Assembly: GCF_042682915.1 (NCBI RefSeq)
Contig: NZ_JBHUIW010000015.1
Location: 1 to 64,000, forward strand
From: Rhodoplanes azumiensis
GTDB taxonomy: Bacteria; Pseudomonadota; Alphaproteobacteria; Rhizobiales; Xanthobacteraceae
Direction: 5' to 3'
Length of the DNA: 64,000 nt
Below, piece by piece: positions 49,908-58,433 of this stretch. The notes under the pieces are model-generated. The model saw only the letters and a program-made list of their open reading frames with translations. It searched no databases and had not been told where the DNA came from. Numbering within the stretch: the first letter of the stretch is position 1; every line of letters begins with the position of its first letter. A program made the position numbers and the translations under genes.

Positions 49908-51344
49908 TCACTTCCCGTCGGGCGTCCGCAGGCCGTGCCAGGCGTCGCGGACCTGCTGATAATGCACCTGCGGCTCGTAGCTCGGCGTCGCCAGCGCCAG
50001 CGTCTTGTGGTCGAGCCGGCCGATGGTCGACAGGAGCGTGTAGGAGGCCACGACGCGGTCGCGCTGCGCCAGGATCAGGCGGGAGCGCGCCTGGGTCAGA
50101 TCCTGCTGCGAGTTCAGCACCTCGAGCGTGGTGCGCTGGCCGGCCTGCGCCTCGCGCTGCACGCCCTGGAGCGCGATGGTGCCGGCCCGCACCTCGGCTT
50201 CGGCCGCCGCCAGCGCCACCTTGGCACCCTCGTGCGTCACCCAGGCCGCGATCGTCGCCGTGTTGGTCTGGGTGCGCACCCGGTCGAGCACGATGCGGGC
50301 CTGGGTCAGCACCTCCTTCGACTGGCGCACCTGCGCGGCCGCCTGACCGCCGTCGTAGATCGGGATGTTCAGGCTGCCGGTCAGGAAGGCCTGGTCGGTC
50401 CCCTTCGAGCCGAGCGTCGTATCGGTGTTGCGGTCGCGCTGCAGGCCGGCTTGCGCCATGAGGGTCGGGTAGAGCGCCCCTTCCGCGATCTTGATGGCGT
50501 ATTGCGAGACGTCGATGTCGAACTGGGCCCCCTTGACGGCGGGGTTGTCGCGGCGGGCGAGGGAGACCGCCTCGTCGCGGCCGCGCGGCAGCAGCCGGTC
50601 GATCGGCTCGGCCGCGGCGAGACGGCCGGGCGGAGCGCCGATCACCTGCTCGTAGGTCGCCTGGGCGATCGCCAGCGCGACCTCGGCGGCGTTGAGGTCG
50701 GCATTGCCACGGGCGAGCCGCGCCTCCGCCTGGGCGACGTCGGTCGGCGTCACGTCGCCGGCGTCGAGCCGCTTGCGGGTGGTGGCGAGCGTCTCGCGCA
50801 GGAACGTCACGTTGGCGCGCTGCGCCTCGACCAGCGACTGGTTGGCGACCACGTTCATGTAGGCCGTCACGGCATCGAGCAGCACCGACTGCTCCACCCC
50901 GCGCAGCGCCTCGCGGCCGGACAGCACCTGCGATTCGGCCTGCCGCACTTGGTTGCCGGTGCGGAAGCCGTTGAACAGCACCTGGGTGATGGTGACCTGC
51001 GCCGTGTAGCCGCGCAGCGTCGCGCGCTGGGTGTCGCCGCCGGGCAAGAGGTCGCGCAGCGCGATCAGGCTCGGGCTCAGCGCCGCGGCGATCTGCGGCC
51101 GATAGCCGGACAGCGCGATCGACACGTCCTCGTCGGTGCCGCGCTGACGCGCCCGCTCGGCATTGAGCACCGGATTGGTCTGATAGGCGCGCACCAGCGC
51201 GGCCTGCAGCGTGTCGGCGAACGCCGGGCTCGCCGCCGTCAGCACCAGCGCGAGCGCCGTGAGACCGAGCATCGATCCGAGCCGCCCCCGGCAGATCGGT
51301 CGCTCGTCCGCGCCCGCGGCGCGCCGCCTCGTCGTTGCAACCAT
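49908..51344 (-). CDS. TolC-family outer-membrane factor
   Basis: A 478-residue TolC-family channel protein with a signal peptide (about 25-45 region, LTALALVLTAASPAFAD) and two repeated coiled-coil/strand halves (YRPQIAAALSPSLIALRDLL with ITQVLFNGFRTGNQVRQAES, then QYAIKIAEGALYPTLMAQAG with SLNIPIYDGGQAAAQVRQSK), the pattern of type I TolC. It is the only outer-membrane factor in a window with three RND pumps. Start: ATG 51344 (AGGACGAG before it); a GTG at 51356 is in frame but weaker. Its promoter region has the same direct-repeat box as the pumps, which makes a common exit duct for all three likely. Confidence 0.92.
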   Translation of the reverse strand: MVATTRRRAAGADERPICRGRLGSMLGLTALALVLTAASPAFADTLQAALVRAYQTNPVLNAERARQRGTDEDVSIALSGYRPQIAAALSPSLIALRDLLPGGDTQRATLRGYTAQVTITQVLFNGFRTGNQVRQAESQVLSGREALRGVEQSVLLDAVTAYMNVVANQSLVEAQRANVTFLRETLATTRKRLDAGDVTPTDVAQAEARLARGNADLNAAEVALAIAQATYEQVIGAPPGRLAAAEPIDRLLPRGRDEAVSLARRDNPAVKGAQFDIDVSQYAIKIAEGALYPTLMAQAGLQRDRNTDTTLGSKGTDQAFLTGSLNIPIYDGGQAAAQVRQSKEVLTQARIVLDRVRTQTNTATIAAWVTHEGAKVALAAAEAEVRAGTIALQGVQREAQAGQRTTLEVLNSQQDLTQARSRLILAQRDRVVASYTLLSTIGRLDHKTLALATPSYEPQVHYQQVRDAWHGLRTPDGK

Positions 51345-51530
51345 CTCGTCCTGCACTCTCGTTCGACACCCCCGGCGTGCAGCCGCGCACCTGTGCGATG
51401 CGATGTGTTCTTCCCGTGCCGCATGCCGTCGTCGGGTCTTTACTACGAATTAACCGCTCGGTCGTCAGGGCGGCGGCGCATCGCGCCACGAATCCACACC
51501 GGCGTGACCGGATTGCCGCATTGAAAAGAC

Positions 51531-51563
51531 GTATTAGGTGCAGCGACTTACACCCGGCTTACA
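51531..51563 (-). promoter_or_regulatory. Efflux regulatory box and promoter before tolC
   Basis: Minus strand: TGTAAG (51563-51558), N5, TGTAAG (51552-51547), ten bases, then candidate -10 TAATAC (51536-51531). The leader to the TolC start is about 180 bases and without other visible signals. The same gap (51345-51660) is shared with the divergent TPP-enzyme gene, whose start lies 98 bp from the box. Confidence 0.65.
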
Positions 51564-51660
51564 CGGCCCGTTGACAGCTCCGCGCCGGCCGCGAAGATCG
51601 CCTCGCGCGCCCGCGGGGCGTGCCGGGCCTCCGTCGCCCCCATCCCGGGAAAGTTCTCAC

Positions 51661-53346
51661 ATGCGTCCGCAAGGCAATCTGCGCACGGCCGCCGAAGCGC
51701 TGGTCGACCAGCTCGTCGTCAACGACGTGCAGCACGTGTTCTGTGTCCCCGGCGAGAGCTATCTCGCCGTGCTCGACGCCTTCCATGATCGCGACATCGC
51801 CGTCACGGTGTGCCGCCAGGAAGGCGGCGCCGCCATGATGGCCGAGGCGGTCGGCAAGGCGACGGGGCGGCCCGGCGTCTGCTTCGTGACGCGCGGCCCC
51901 GGCGCCACCAACGCCTCGCCCGGCGTGCACATCGCCCAGCAGGATTCGAGCCCGATGATCCTGTTCATCGGCCAGGTCGGGCGCGACCAGAAGGAGCGCG
52001 AGGCGTTCCAGGAGGTCGACTACCGGGCGATGTTCGGCGGCATGGCGAAATGGGTGGTGGAGATCACCGATCCGGCCCGCATGCCGGAGCTGGTCTCGCG
52101 CGCCTTCTACGAGGCGACGGCGGGGCGGCCCGGCCCCGTGGTCGTGGCGCTGCCGCAGGACGTGCTGGTCGAGCGCATCGAGGCGCCGCCGGCGCCGCCC
52201 TTCGTGCCCGTCGACATCGCGGCCGGCGCCGCCGATCTCGCGCGGCTGCGCGACATGCTGGCCGGCGCGCAGCGCCCCGTGCTGCTGCTCGGCGGCAGCC
52301 GATGGACCGCGGAGGGCTGCCGGGCGATCGCCGCCTTCGCCACGCGCTTCGACCTGCCGGTCGCCACCACGTTTCGCCGCGCCCATCTCGTCGACGCGCT
52401 GCATCCCTGCTACGCCGGCGATCTCGGCATCGGGCCGAACCCGAAGCTGCTCGACCGGGTGAAGACCGCCGACCTGGTGCTGCTGGTCGGCGGGCGGCTC
52501 GGCGAGCTGCCGTCGCAGGGCTACGAGCTGATCGATATTCCGGGGCCGCAGATGACCTTCGTGCACGTCCATCCGGGCGTGCACGAGCTCGGCAAGGTCT
52601 ATCGCCCGCATCTCGCCATCAATGCGACGCCGGCCGCCTTCGCGGCGGCCGCGGCGAGCCTCGCGCCGCTCGAGCGCGTGCCGTGGGCCGGCGCAGCGGC
52701 GGCGGCCCACGCCGATTATCTCGCCTGGTCCGAGACACCGACCGCGGTGCCGGGCGGGGTGAACCTCGGTCACGTCATGCTGTGGCTGCGGGACAACCTG
52801 CCGCCGGACGCGTTCGTCACCAACGGGGCCGGCAATTACGCGGGCTGGATTCACCGCTTCTACCGGTTCCGCCGCTTCGCCACACAGGTGGCGCCGATCT
52901 CGGGCTCGATGGGCTACGCCGTGCCCGCCGCCGTGGCGATGAAGCGGCTCCATCCCGACCGTACCGTCGTCTCGGTCAACGGCGACGGCGACTTCCTGAT
53001 GAACGGGCAGGAGCTCGCGACCGCCGTCCAATACGGGCTGCCGATCATCGTCCTGGTCTGCGACAACGGCCTCTACGGCACGATCCGGATGCATCAGGAA
53101 CGCGAGTATCCGGGCCGCGTCTCGGCGACCACGCTGACGAATCCCGACTTCGCCGCCTATGCGCGGGCGTTCGGCGGGTTCGGCGCGACGGTCGCGACGA
53201 CGGCGGCGTTCGCCCCGGCCTTCCGGGCCGCGCAGGAGTCCGGGCTGCCGGCGATCCTGCATCTGAAGATCGACCCGGAGGCGATCACGCCGACCGCGAC
53301 GCTCCAGGGCATCCGCGCGAAGGCGCTGGCCGCGCAGGGCGCGTAG
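51661..53346 (+). CDS. Thiamine-pyrophosphate enzyme, acetolactate synthase large-subunit-like
   Basis: A 561-residue TPP-dependent enzyme of the acetolactate synthase / pyruvate oxidase / benzoylformate decarboxylase superfamily. Domains: pyrimidine-binding (about 10-180, with catalytic Glu54 in CRQEGGAAM), central (195-335) and pyrophosphate-binding (about 370-540, with NGDGDFLMN about 440-448 as metal/TPP motif). There is no regulatory small subunit gene nearby, so it need not be the biosynthetic IlvB. It could be a catabolic acetolactate synthase or another decarboxylase or lyase. Start ATG 51661. It is divergent from tolC; the 11-bp box sits between the two. Confidence 0.85.
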   Translation: MRPQGNLRTAAEALVDQLVVNDVQHVFCVPGESYLAVLDAFHDRDIAVTVCRQEGGAAMMAEAVGKATGRPGVCFVTRGPGATNASPGVHIAQQDSSPMILFIGQVGRDQKEREAFQEVDYRAMFGGMAKWVVEITDPARMPELVSRAFYEATAGRPGPVVVALPQDVLVERIEAPPAPPFVPVDIAAGAADLARLRDMLAGAQRPVLLLGGSRWTAEGCRAIAAFATRFDLPVATTFRRAHLVDALHPCYAGDLGIGPNPKLLDRVKTADLVLLVGGRLGELPSQGYELIDIPGPQMTFVHVHPGVHELGKVYRPHLAINATPAAFAAAAASLAPLERVPWAGAAAAAHADYLAWSETPTAVPGGVNLGHVMLWLRDNLPPDAFVTNGAGNYAGWIHRFYRFRRFATQVAPISGSMGYAVPAAVAMKRLHPDRTVVSVNGDGDFLMNGQELATAVQYGLPIIVLVCDNGLYGTIRMHQEREYPGRVSATTLTNPDFAAYARAFGGFGATVATTAAFAPAFRAAQESGLPAILHLKIDPEAITPTATLQGIRAKALAAQGA

Positions 53347-53499
53347 CCGCGGGCACGGACCCGACCCGCCCTCGTCTCGGTGGCATCTCGGAGACGGGGC
53401 GCCGGTGCGGTTTTGCTTGCATGACCGGGCCGGGCGCGGCAGGGTCTGAATCTCGACTCATATCTTGTTTGCGAAAAAATCATCGCCGAGACCCGACCC

Positions 53500-54165
53500 A
53501 TGCCCTACCGCCGCACCGAACGGGTCATCGAGCGCCTCGCCGCCCGCCGCGACGATATTCTCGCCGCGGCCCGGGCCGTCGCCAGCGCCCAGGGGCTCGC
53601 CGGCGTGCAGATCGTGCCGGTCGCCGAGCGCGCCGGCATCGCGGCCGGCACGGTCTACCGCTACTTCCCGGCCAAGGCCGATCTCGTCGCGGCCCTGCTG
53701 GAGCAGGTCAGCGAGCAGGAGGTCGCCGCGATGGCCAAGGCAGCCGGCGCTGCACCGGGGCCGCTCTCCGGGCTCGCCGCCGCGGTGACGAGCTTCGCCG
53801 GCCGGGCGCTGCGCCAGCGCCGCCTCGTCTTCGCGGTGCTGGCGGAGCCGGTCGAGTCGGAGATCGAGGCGCAGCGGCTCGCCTGCCGGCGCGCCATCAC
53901 GGGCGTGATCGAGGGCTGCATCACGACCGCGATCGCCACCGGCCGGCTGCCCGAGCAGGACGTGCGGATCGCCGCCGACGCGATTCTCGGCGCCCTCGTC
54001 GAGGCGCTGATCGGCCCGGCCGCCTCGGTCGACGCGGATCCGGCGAAGCAGCGTGACGCCGTCCAGGCCGTGGTGCTCCTGGTGCTGCGGGCGCTCGGCG
54101 TGGTCGACGCGCGCGCCCGCGGCCTCGTCGTGCAAGCGCCATGGCCGGCCGAGGACGCCGCCTGA
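53500..54165 (+). CDS. TetR/AcrR-family transcriptional regulator
   Basis: A 221-residue TetR-type repressor. The helix-turn-helix covers about residues 17-63 (DDILAAARAVASAQGLAGVQ, VAERAGIAAGTVYRYFPAKADLV), matching the family closely; the ligand domain follows with no assignable pattern. It is on the same strand as the TPP-enzyme gene, 153 bp behind. Targets may be that gene, the neighbouring TolC, or others; no matching operator palindrome is obvious in the adjacent gaps. Confidence 0.9.
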   Translation: MPYRRTERVIERLAARRDDILAAARAVASAQGLAGVQIVPVAERAGIAAGTVYRYFPAKADLVAALLEQVSEQEVAAMAKAAGAAPGPLSGLAAAVTSFAGRALRQRRLVFAVLAEPVESEIEAQRLACRRAITGVIEGCITTAIATGRLPEQDVRIAADAILGALVEALIGPAASVDADPAKQRDAVQAVVLLVLRALGVVDARARGLVVQAPWPAEDAA

Positions 54166-54402
54166 GAGGCTGAAAATGGTTCCCGGCTTTCGAGAGTCAG
54201 GCCGAGCCAAGCCCTTGACTTGACTTGATCTGAAAATCACGAAAGCCGAATCATTATCCCTCTCTGAGACGGTCATGGCGGGTGACGGCCGGCGTTTGCT
54301 GCAGATCAAGAACCCGGTTGCCTAAGATCAAGGACGGTCGAATCCGGATTATCCAGGATGTCCACGGTGGCGGCCGAACGATGCCACGCCGCGGAGACGA
54401 CG

Positions 54403-54690
54403 ATGCGTGATTTCGACAGATTCGACCGATTTTCCGCCAACATCGGTGAGATGATGGAACGGCTGGGAATCGAGTGCGACGAGGAGGTCGACAGCTACTT
54501 CGGCCGCACGCTGGGCAGCGTCATCCGCTCCTGCCAAGCCTGCCGCTCGGCCGAGCTGTGCAGCGACTGGCTGGCTCGCGCACCCGTCGCCGTCAGCCGC
54601 GCGCCCGCCTTCTGCCCCTATGCCGAGCGCCTCGACGGCCTGGCCCTCGATCAGGCCGTCCTGCCGCCGCGCCGTCACACGGTGCACTGA
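54403..54690 (+). CDS. DUF6455 family cysteine-rich small protein
   Basis: A 95-residue soluble protein. The pattern MMERLGIECDEEV at the start, an RxxxxRSCQACRSAELCSDW segment and a last FCPYAERL match the DUF6455 family, small proteins of alphaproteobacteria with a conserved CxxC...C...C set (here Cys in SCQACRSAEL, LCSDW and FCPY). These could bind zinc or an Fe-S cluster. I take ATG 54403 (GGAG seven bases upstream) instead of ATG 54358, whose extension is not conserved-looking. No function is established. Confidence 0.75.
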   Translation: MRDFDRFDRFSANIGEMMERLGIECDEEVDSYFGRTLGSVIRSCQACRSAELCSDWLARAPVAVSRAPAFCPYAERLDGLALDQAVLPPRRHTVH

Positions 54691-54767
54691 GCGCGAGTCC
54701 CCGCGCCGACGACATGCCCGGCCTCGCGCCGGGCATTCGTTTTTGAAACGGGATGGTCGCGGCCCCT

Positions 54768-54912
54768 GTCACCCTCTCGCTCAGGGAGAGGGCGACGCGC
54801 ATGGCGCGTCGGGGTGAGGGTTTACGGCGTCCGTGGGATGGCTCGGCCTCCCTCCCCCGGATCTCACGCGATGGCGCGAGATCCGACCTCTCCGCGCCGG
54901 GGAGAGGTGAAA
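54768..54912. repeat. Composite dispersed repeat, copy A
   Basis: A CCCTCTC...GAGAGGG hairpin with GGGTGAGGG flank, then a CCCTC-type arm, then an inner stem GGATCTC(AC)GCG / CGCGAGATCC (54859-54870, 54875-54884), then GACCTCTCC...GGAGAGGTGAAA. The same order of parts occurs at 58210-58345 with a different but still paired inner stem. Between the DUF6455 and Usp genes, which converge. Confidence 0.75.
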
Positions 54913-54966
54913 CTGAAATCTCTCGCATCCCCGCGGCTCGCGATCGTCGTCGCGTCGCTCGGACGC

Positions 54967-55797
54967 TCAATGCGACATCAGCACCGGCACCGTCATCGAG
55001 CCGAGGATGCCGCGGGTCGCGCCGCCGAGCACGAACTCGCGCAGCCGCGAGTGGCCGTAGCCGCCCATCACCATGAAATCGGCCGAGACGTCGGCCGCGT
55101 AGGACAGAATCGTGTTCGGCACGTCGACGTCCTCGGCGACGATGCGCTTGACGTCGACCTTGATGCCGTGGCGGGCGAGGTGGTGGCCGACATCGGCGCC
55201 GGGGATCTCGTCGCTCTTCGAGCGGCCGGTGGCGACGATCACCACGTCGACCTGGGCGGCGCGGGCCAGGAACGGCAGGGCGTCGCCCATCGCGCGGGCC
55301 GCCGTGCGGCTGCCGTCCCAGCACATCAGCACGCGATCGAGCGCGAGGCCGTCCTTCTGGATGTAGGGCACCATCACGACCGGCCGGCCGGACTCGAACA
55401 GGGCACCCTCGGCGAACAGGTCGGCCGGCGACATCCGGTCCGGCTCGCGCTGGCCGACCACGGCGAGATCGAAGCGCCGGGCGATGCGGCCGAACATGTC
55501 GGTGGCGCCGCCGAGCGTCGCCTCGATGATGCGGTGGCCGGCCTGCACGCCGGCGAGCTCGGCCGCCCGGTCGAACCGCGCGATCGCGGTCTGCGCCATC
55601 GTCAGGCTCTCGTCGCGCTGGGCGTCGATCCACTCGGCCGACACCCCGTCCATGATGCTCGGCGAGATCACCGGATCGTAGACGAACACCACCCCGGTGA
55701 CATGCGCCCCGAAGGTGCGCGCGATCGAGATCGCGAAGGCCGCCGCCGGATCGTGGTCGGCGACGAGCGCGAGGTTCACGACGATGTCCTTGATCAT
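54967..55797 (-). CDS. Tandem-domain universal stress protein
   Basis: A 276-residue UspA-like protein made of two Usp domains (about 1-140 and 150-276). The second has the nucleotide-binding pattern G-x2-G-x9-G (GGYGHSRLREFVLGGAT), but the Ser/Thr after the last Gly is replaced by Gly; the first domain lacks the loop (FDLAVVGQREPD). Ends PVLMSH. Such tandem Usps respond to general stress in alphaproteobacteria. No ligand can be predicted; it is a single-gene unit upstream of the cytochrome c gene on the same strand but separated by about 245 bp. Confidence 0.88.
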   Translation of the reverse strand: MIKDIVVNLALVADHDPAAAFAISIARTFGAHVTGVVFVYDPVISPSIMDGVSAEWIDAQRDESLTMAQTAIARFDRAAELAGVQAGHRIIEATLGGATDMFGRIARRFDLAVVGQREPDRMSPADLFAEGALFESGRPVVMVPYIQKDGLALDRVLMCWDGSRTAARAMGDALPFLARAAQVDVVIVATGRSKSDEIPGADVGHHLARHGIKVDVKRIVAEDVDVPNTILSYAADVSADFMVMGGYGHSRLREFVLGGATRGILGSMTVPVLMSH

Positions 55798-56042
55798 GCT
55801 TCACTCCCGTGACGCGCGGACCGGTCCCGGCCGGCCGGCGTCCTCTCGTTGCAGGGGTCGATGCTAGAAGGCGGGCCGGCGTCGGTGTTGATGGGGGTCA
55901 AAGCCCGAAGGGCCGCGAGCCCAGGACGGCCCGCCGTGACCAGCGATCAGGGGGGGCGGCGCCGCCGCCGGCCGCGGCGGTGCCGGTCGACGCGAGGGGC
56001 ACGGCCGGCCCCGGAGGCACCGGCCGCGGCCGCCGGGTCGGC

Positions 56043-56414
56043 TTACTTCACGGTCTTGAGATAGGCGATCACCGCCTTGACGTCGTCGGGGTTCTTCAGG
56101 CCCGCGAACACCATCTTGTTGCCCGGGATCGTGCCCTTCGGGTCGGCCAGATACTTGGTCAGGAACGCCTCGTCGACCGTCTGCTGGGCGAACTTGAGGT
56201 GGGCGTCGGAATACTTGAAGCCCGCCACCTGGCCGAGCTTGCTGCCGTAGATGCCGAACAGCGACGGACCGACGCCGTTCTTGCCGGCCTCCACCTTGTG
56301 GCACGCCTTGCACTGGGCGAAGGCCTTCGGGGCCTCCTGGGCGGGCGCCGCCGTGGTCGCCGCGACGAGGGCCGCGGACGCGGCGATCGCCGCCATGATC
56401 GAACGAATTTCCAA
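56043..56414 (-). CDS. Exported class I cytochrome c (c2/c-550 type)
   Basis: A 123-residue periplasmic cytochrome. Signal peptide to about residue 26 (AAIAASAALVAATTAAPAQ), haem attachment CKACH (Cys35, Cys38, His39) and axial Met101 (GNKMVF), as in mitochondrial-type c2. Start: TTG 56414 with AGGAG seven bases ahead is better than ATG 56396, which has no ribosome site at the correct distance. It is divergent from glcDEF (191-bp gap). It is a possible partner for membrane electron transfer, but no evidence links it to glycolate oxidase besides location. Confidence 0.88.
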   Translation of the reverse strand: MEIRSIMAAIAASAALVAATTAAPAQEAPKAFAQCKACHKVEAGKNGVGPSLFGIYGSKLGQVAGFKYSDAHLKFAQQTVDEAFLTKYLADPKGTIPGNKMVFAGLKNPDDVKAVIAYLKTVK

Positions 56415-56605
56415 AGGTCTACTCCTGAATGAACGGGTCGCCCGGGACTGCCGGTAAGGTCCGGTGCCGGGCCAGACACGAGAGCGGAAGACTGCGCGGC
56501 CGGCGCCAAAGCGCGGCCGGTGCGATCATGCCGGTCCTGTTCGCCGCCGGTCAATTGGCTGTAGAGTGGAGGCAACGAGAACAACGACCCCCGGGAGAAC
56601 CGTCC

Positions 56606-58099
56606 ATGAGCGTGCGGATGCCGGCGCCCGACGCCGCCGTCTTGGCGCGACGCGACGACATCGTCGCGGCGTTGCGGCGCATCGTGCCGGGCGAGGGCGT
56701 GATCGCGACCGAGCGCGAGATGCGGCCCTACGAATCGGACGGGCTCACCGCCTATCGCCAGCTCCCCCTGGTCGTCGTGCTGCCCAGCACCACGGAGCAG
56801 GTGTCGCAGGTGCTGCGCTTCTGCTTCGACAACGGCGTCAAGGTGGTGCCACGCGGCGCCGGCACCTCGCTGTCGGGCGGGGCGCTGCCGCTCGGCGACG
56901 GCGTGCTGCTCGGCATGGGCAAGTTCAACAAGGTGCGCCGCATCGATTTCGCCGACCGCGTCGCCGTGGTCGAGCCGGGCGTCACCAACCTCGCCATCAC
57001 GCGCGCGGTCGAGCACGCCGGCTTCTACTACGCGCCCGACCCGTCCTCGCAGATCGCCTGCACGATCGGCGGCAACGTCGCCGAGAACTCGGGCGGCGTG
57101 CACTGCCTCAAATACGGGCTGACCACCAACAACGTGCTCGGCTGCGAGATGGTGCTGATGACCGGCGAGGTGGTGCGGCTCGGCGGCGCCCATCTCGACG
57201 CCGGCGGCTACGACCTCTTGGGAGTCGTGACCGGCTCCGAAGGACTCTTGGGCGTGGTGACGGAGGTCACGGTGCGCATCCTGCAGAAGCCGGAGACGGC
57301 GCGCGCCCTGCTGATCGGCTTCGAGACCCCGGAGGCGGCCGGCGACTGCGTCGGCAAGATCATCGCGGCCGGCATCATCCCGGGCGGCATGGAGATGATG
57401 GACCGGCTCGCCACCGCGGCCGTCGAGGAGTTCGTCCACGCCGGCTACCCGCTCGACGTCGAGGCGATCCTGATCGTCGAGCTCGACGGGCCGCGGGCCG
57501 AGTGCGACCACCTGGTCGAGACCGTGTCGGGCATCGCCCGCGATTGCGGCGCCGTCACGGTGCGGGTGTCGGCCTCCGAGGAGGAGCGGCTCTTGTTCTG
57601 GGCCGGCCGCAAGGCGGCGTTCCCGGCGGTCGGTCGCATCTCGCCCGACTACTACTGCATGGACGGGACCATTCCGCGCGCCAAGCTGCCCTATGTCCTG
57701 CAGCGCACCCGCGAGCTGTCCGAGAAGTACCGACTGCGCTGCGCCAACGTGTTCCACGCCGGCGACGGCAACCTGCACCCGCTGATCCTCTACGACGCCA
57801 ACGACGCGGACGAGCTCGCCCGCGCCGAGGCGTTCGGGGCCGACATTCTGCGCCTGTGCGTCGAGGTCGGCGGCGTGCTGACCGGCGAGCACGGCGTCGG
57901 GGTGGAGAAGCGCGACCTGATGCCGACCATGTTCTCGACCGTCGATCTCGACCACCAGCAGCGGCTCAAATGTGCCTTCGACCAGAAGGGCCTGCTCAAC
58001 CCCGGCAAGGTCTTCCCGGAGCTGTCCAGTTGCGCCGAGCTCGGCCGCATGCACGTCTCCGGCGGCAGGCTGCCGTTCCCCGACATTCCGAGGTTCTGA
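56606..58099 (+). CDS. glcD: Glycolate oxidase subunit GlcD (FAD-linked)
   Basis: A 497-residue FAD-binding subunit (PCMH/VAO-type; E. coli GlcD is 499) of glycolate dehydrogenase, which oxidises glycolate to glyoxylate. The FAD pyrophosphate loop is VVPRGAGTSLSGGALP (about 80-95), followed by EPGVTNLAITRAVEHAGFYY and the C-terminal half with NVFHAGDGNLHPL, which contains the conserved His, and ...GEHGVGVEKRDLM. Start ATG 56606 follows CGGGAGAA. It heads glcD-glcE-glcF; between D and E lies a 334-bp gap filled with the composite dispersed repeat, an unusual interruption of this operon. Confidence 0.95.
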   Translation: MSVRMPAPDAAVLARRDDIVAALRRIVPGEGVIATEREMRPYESDGLTAYRQLPLVVVLPSTTEQVSQVLRFCFDNGVKVVPRGAGTSLSGGALPLGDGVLLGMGKFNKVRRIDFADRVAVVEPGVTNLAITRAVEHAGFYYAPDPSSQIACTIGGNVAENSGGVHCLKYGLTTNNVLGCEMVLMTGEVVRLGGAHLDAGGYDLLGVVTGSEGLLGVVTEVTVRILQKPETARALLIGFETPEAAGDCVGKIIAAGIIPGGMEMMDRLATAAVEEFVHAGYPLDVEAILIVELDGPRAECDHLVETVSGIARDCGAVTVRVSASEEERLLFWAGRKAAFPAVGRISPDYYCMDGTIPRAKLPYVLQRTRELSEKYRLRCANVFHAGDGNLHPLILYDANDADELARAEAFGADILRLCVEVGGVLTGEHGVGVEKRDLMPTMFSTVDLDHQQRLKCAFDQKGLLNPGKVFPELSSCAELGRMHVSGGRLPFPDIPRF

Positions 58100-58209
58100 T
58101 GCATCGGATGGTTTGCGCTATGGCGCGGCACTCACCGTCACGACGAAAGGCTCGGCCCACAAGCAGCGATGTGGTCGTCCTCTGGCCGTGCGGCGAGCGC
58201 GGCGCGACT

Positions 58210-58345
58210 CCCTCTCCCCGGCGGGGAGAGGGTTGGGGTGAGGGGGTGCCGACGCCGATGGGTCATCGAGAGGGCGGCCCCCCCTCACCCGGAGTTCGCG
58301 CAGTCGCGCGAACTCCGACCTCTCCCCGCAGGGGAGAGGTGAAAC
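58210..58345. repeat. Composite dispersed repeat, copy B
   Basis: CCCTCTCCCCGGCGGGGAGAGGG, abbreviated here as one hairpin at 58210-58232, then GGGGTGAGGGGGTG, a CCCCTCACCC arm, the inner stem GGAGTTCGCG / CGCGAACTCC (58291-58300, 58307-58316), then GACCTCTCC and GGAGAGGTGAAAC. It sits inside the glcD-glcE gap. Copy A differs in the inner stem sequence but keeps the pairing. Confidence 0.8.
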
Positions 58346-58433
58346 GAGGGCGCCGCAGCCTTCGCGTTCCCTTCCTCAGTTGCGTGCCCGAGCGAGTTCC
58401 TCGTGAGAGAGGAACGACAAGAAGCGTTACGCC

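Noticed and set aside
54215..54230. Tandem TTGACT repeats as a -35 region before the DUF6455 gene
   Set aside because: The only -10-like sequence (CATTAT, 54252-54257) is 21 bp from the nearest hexamer.
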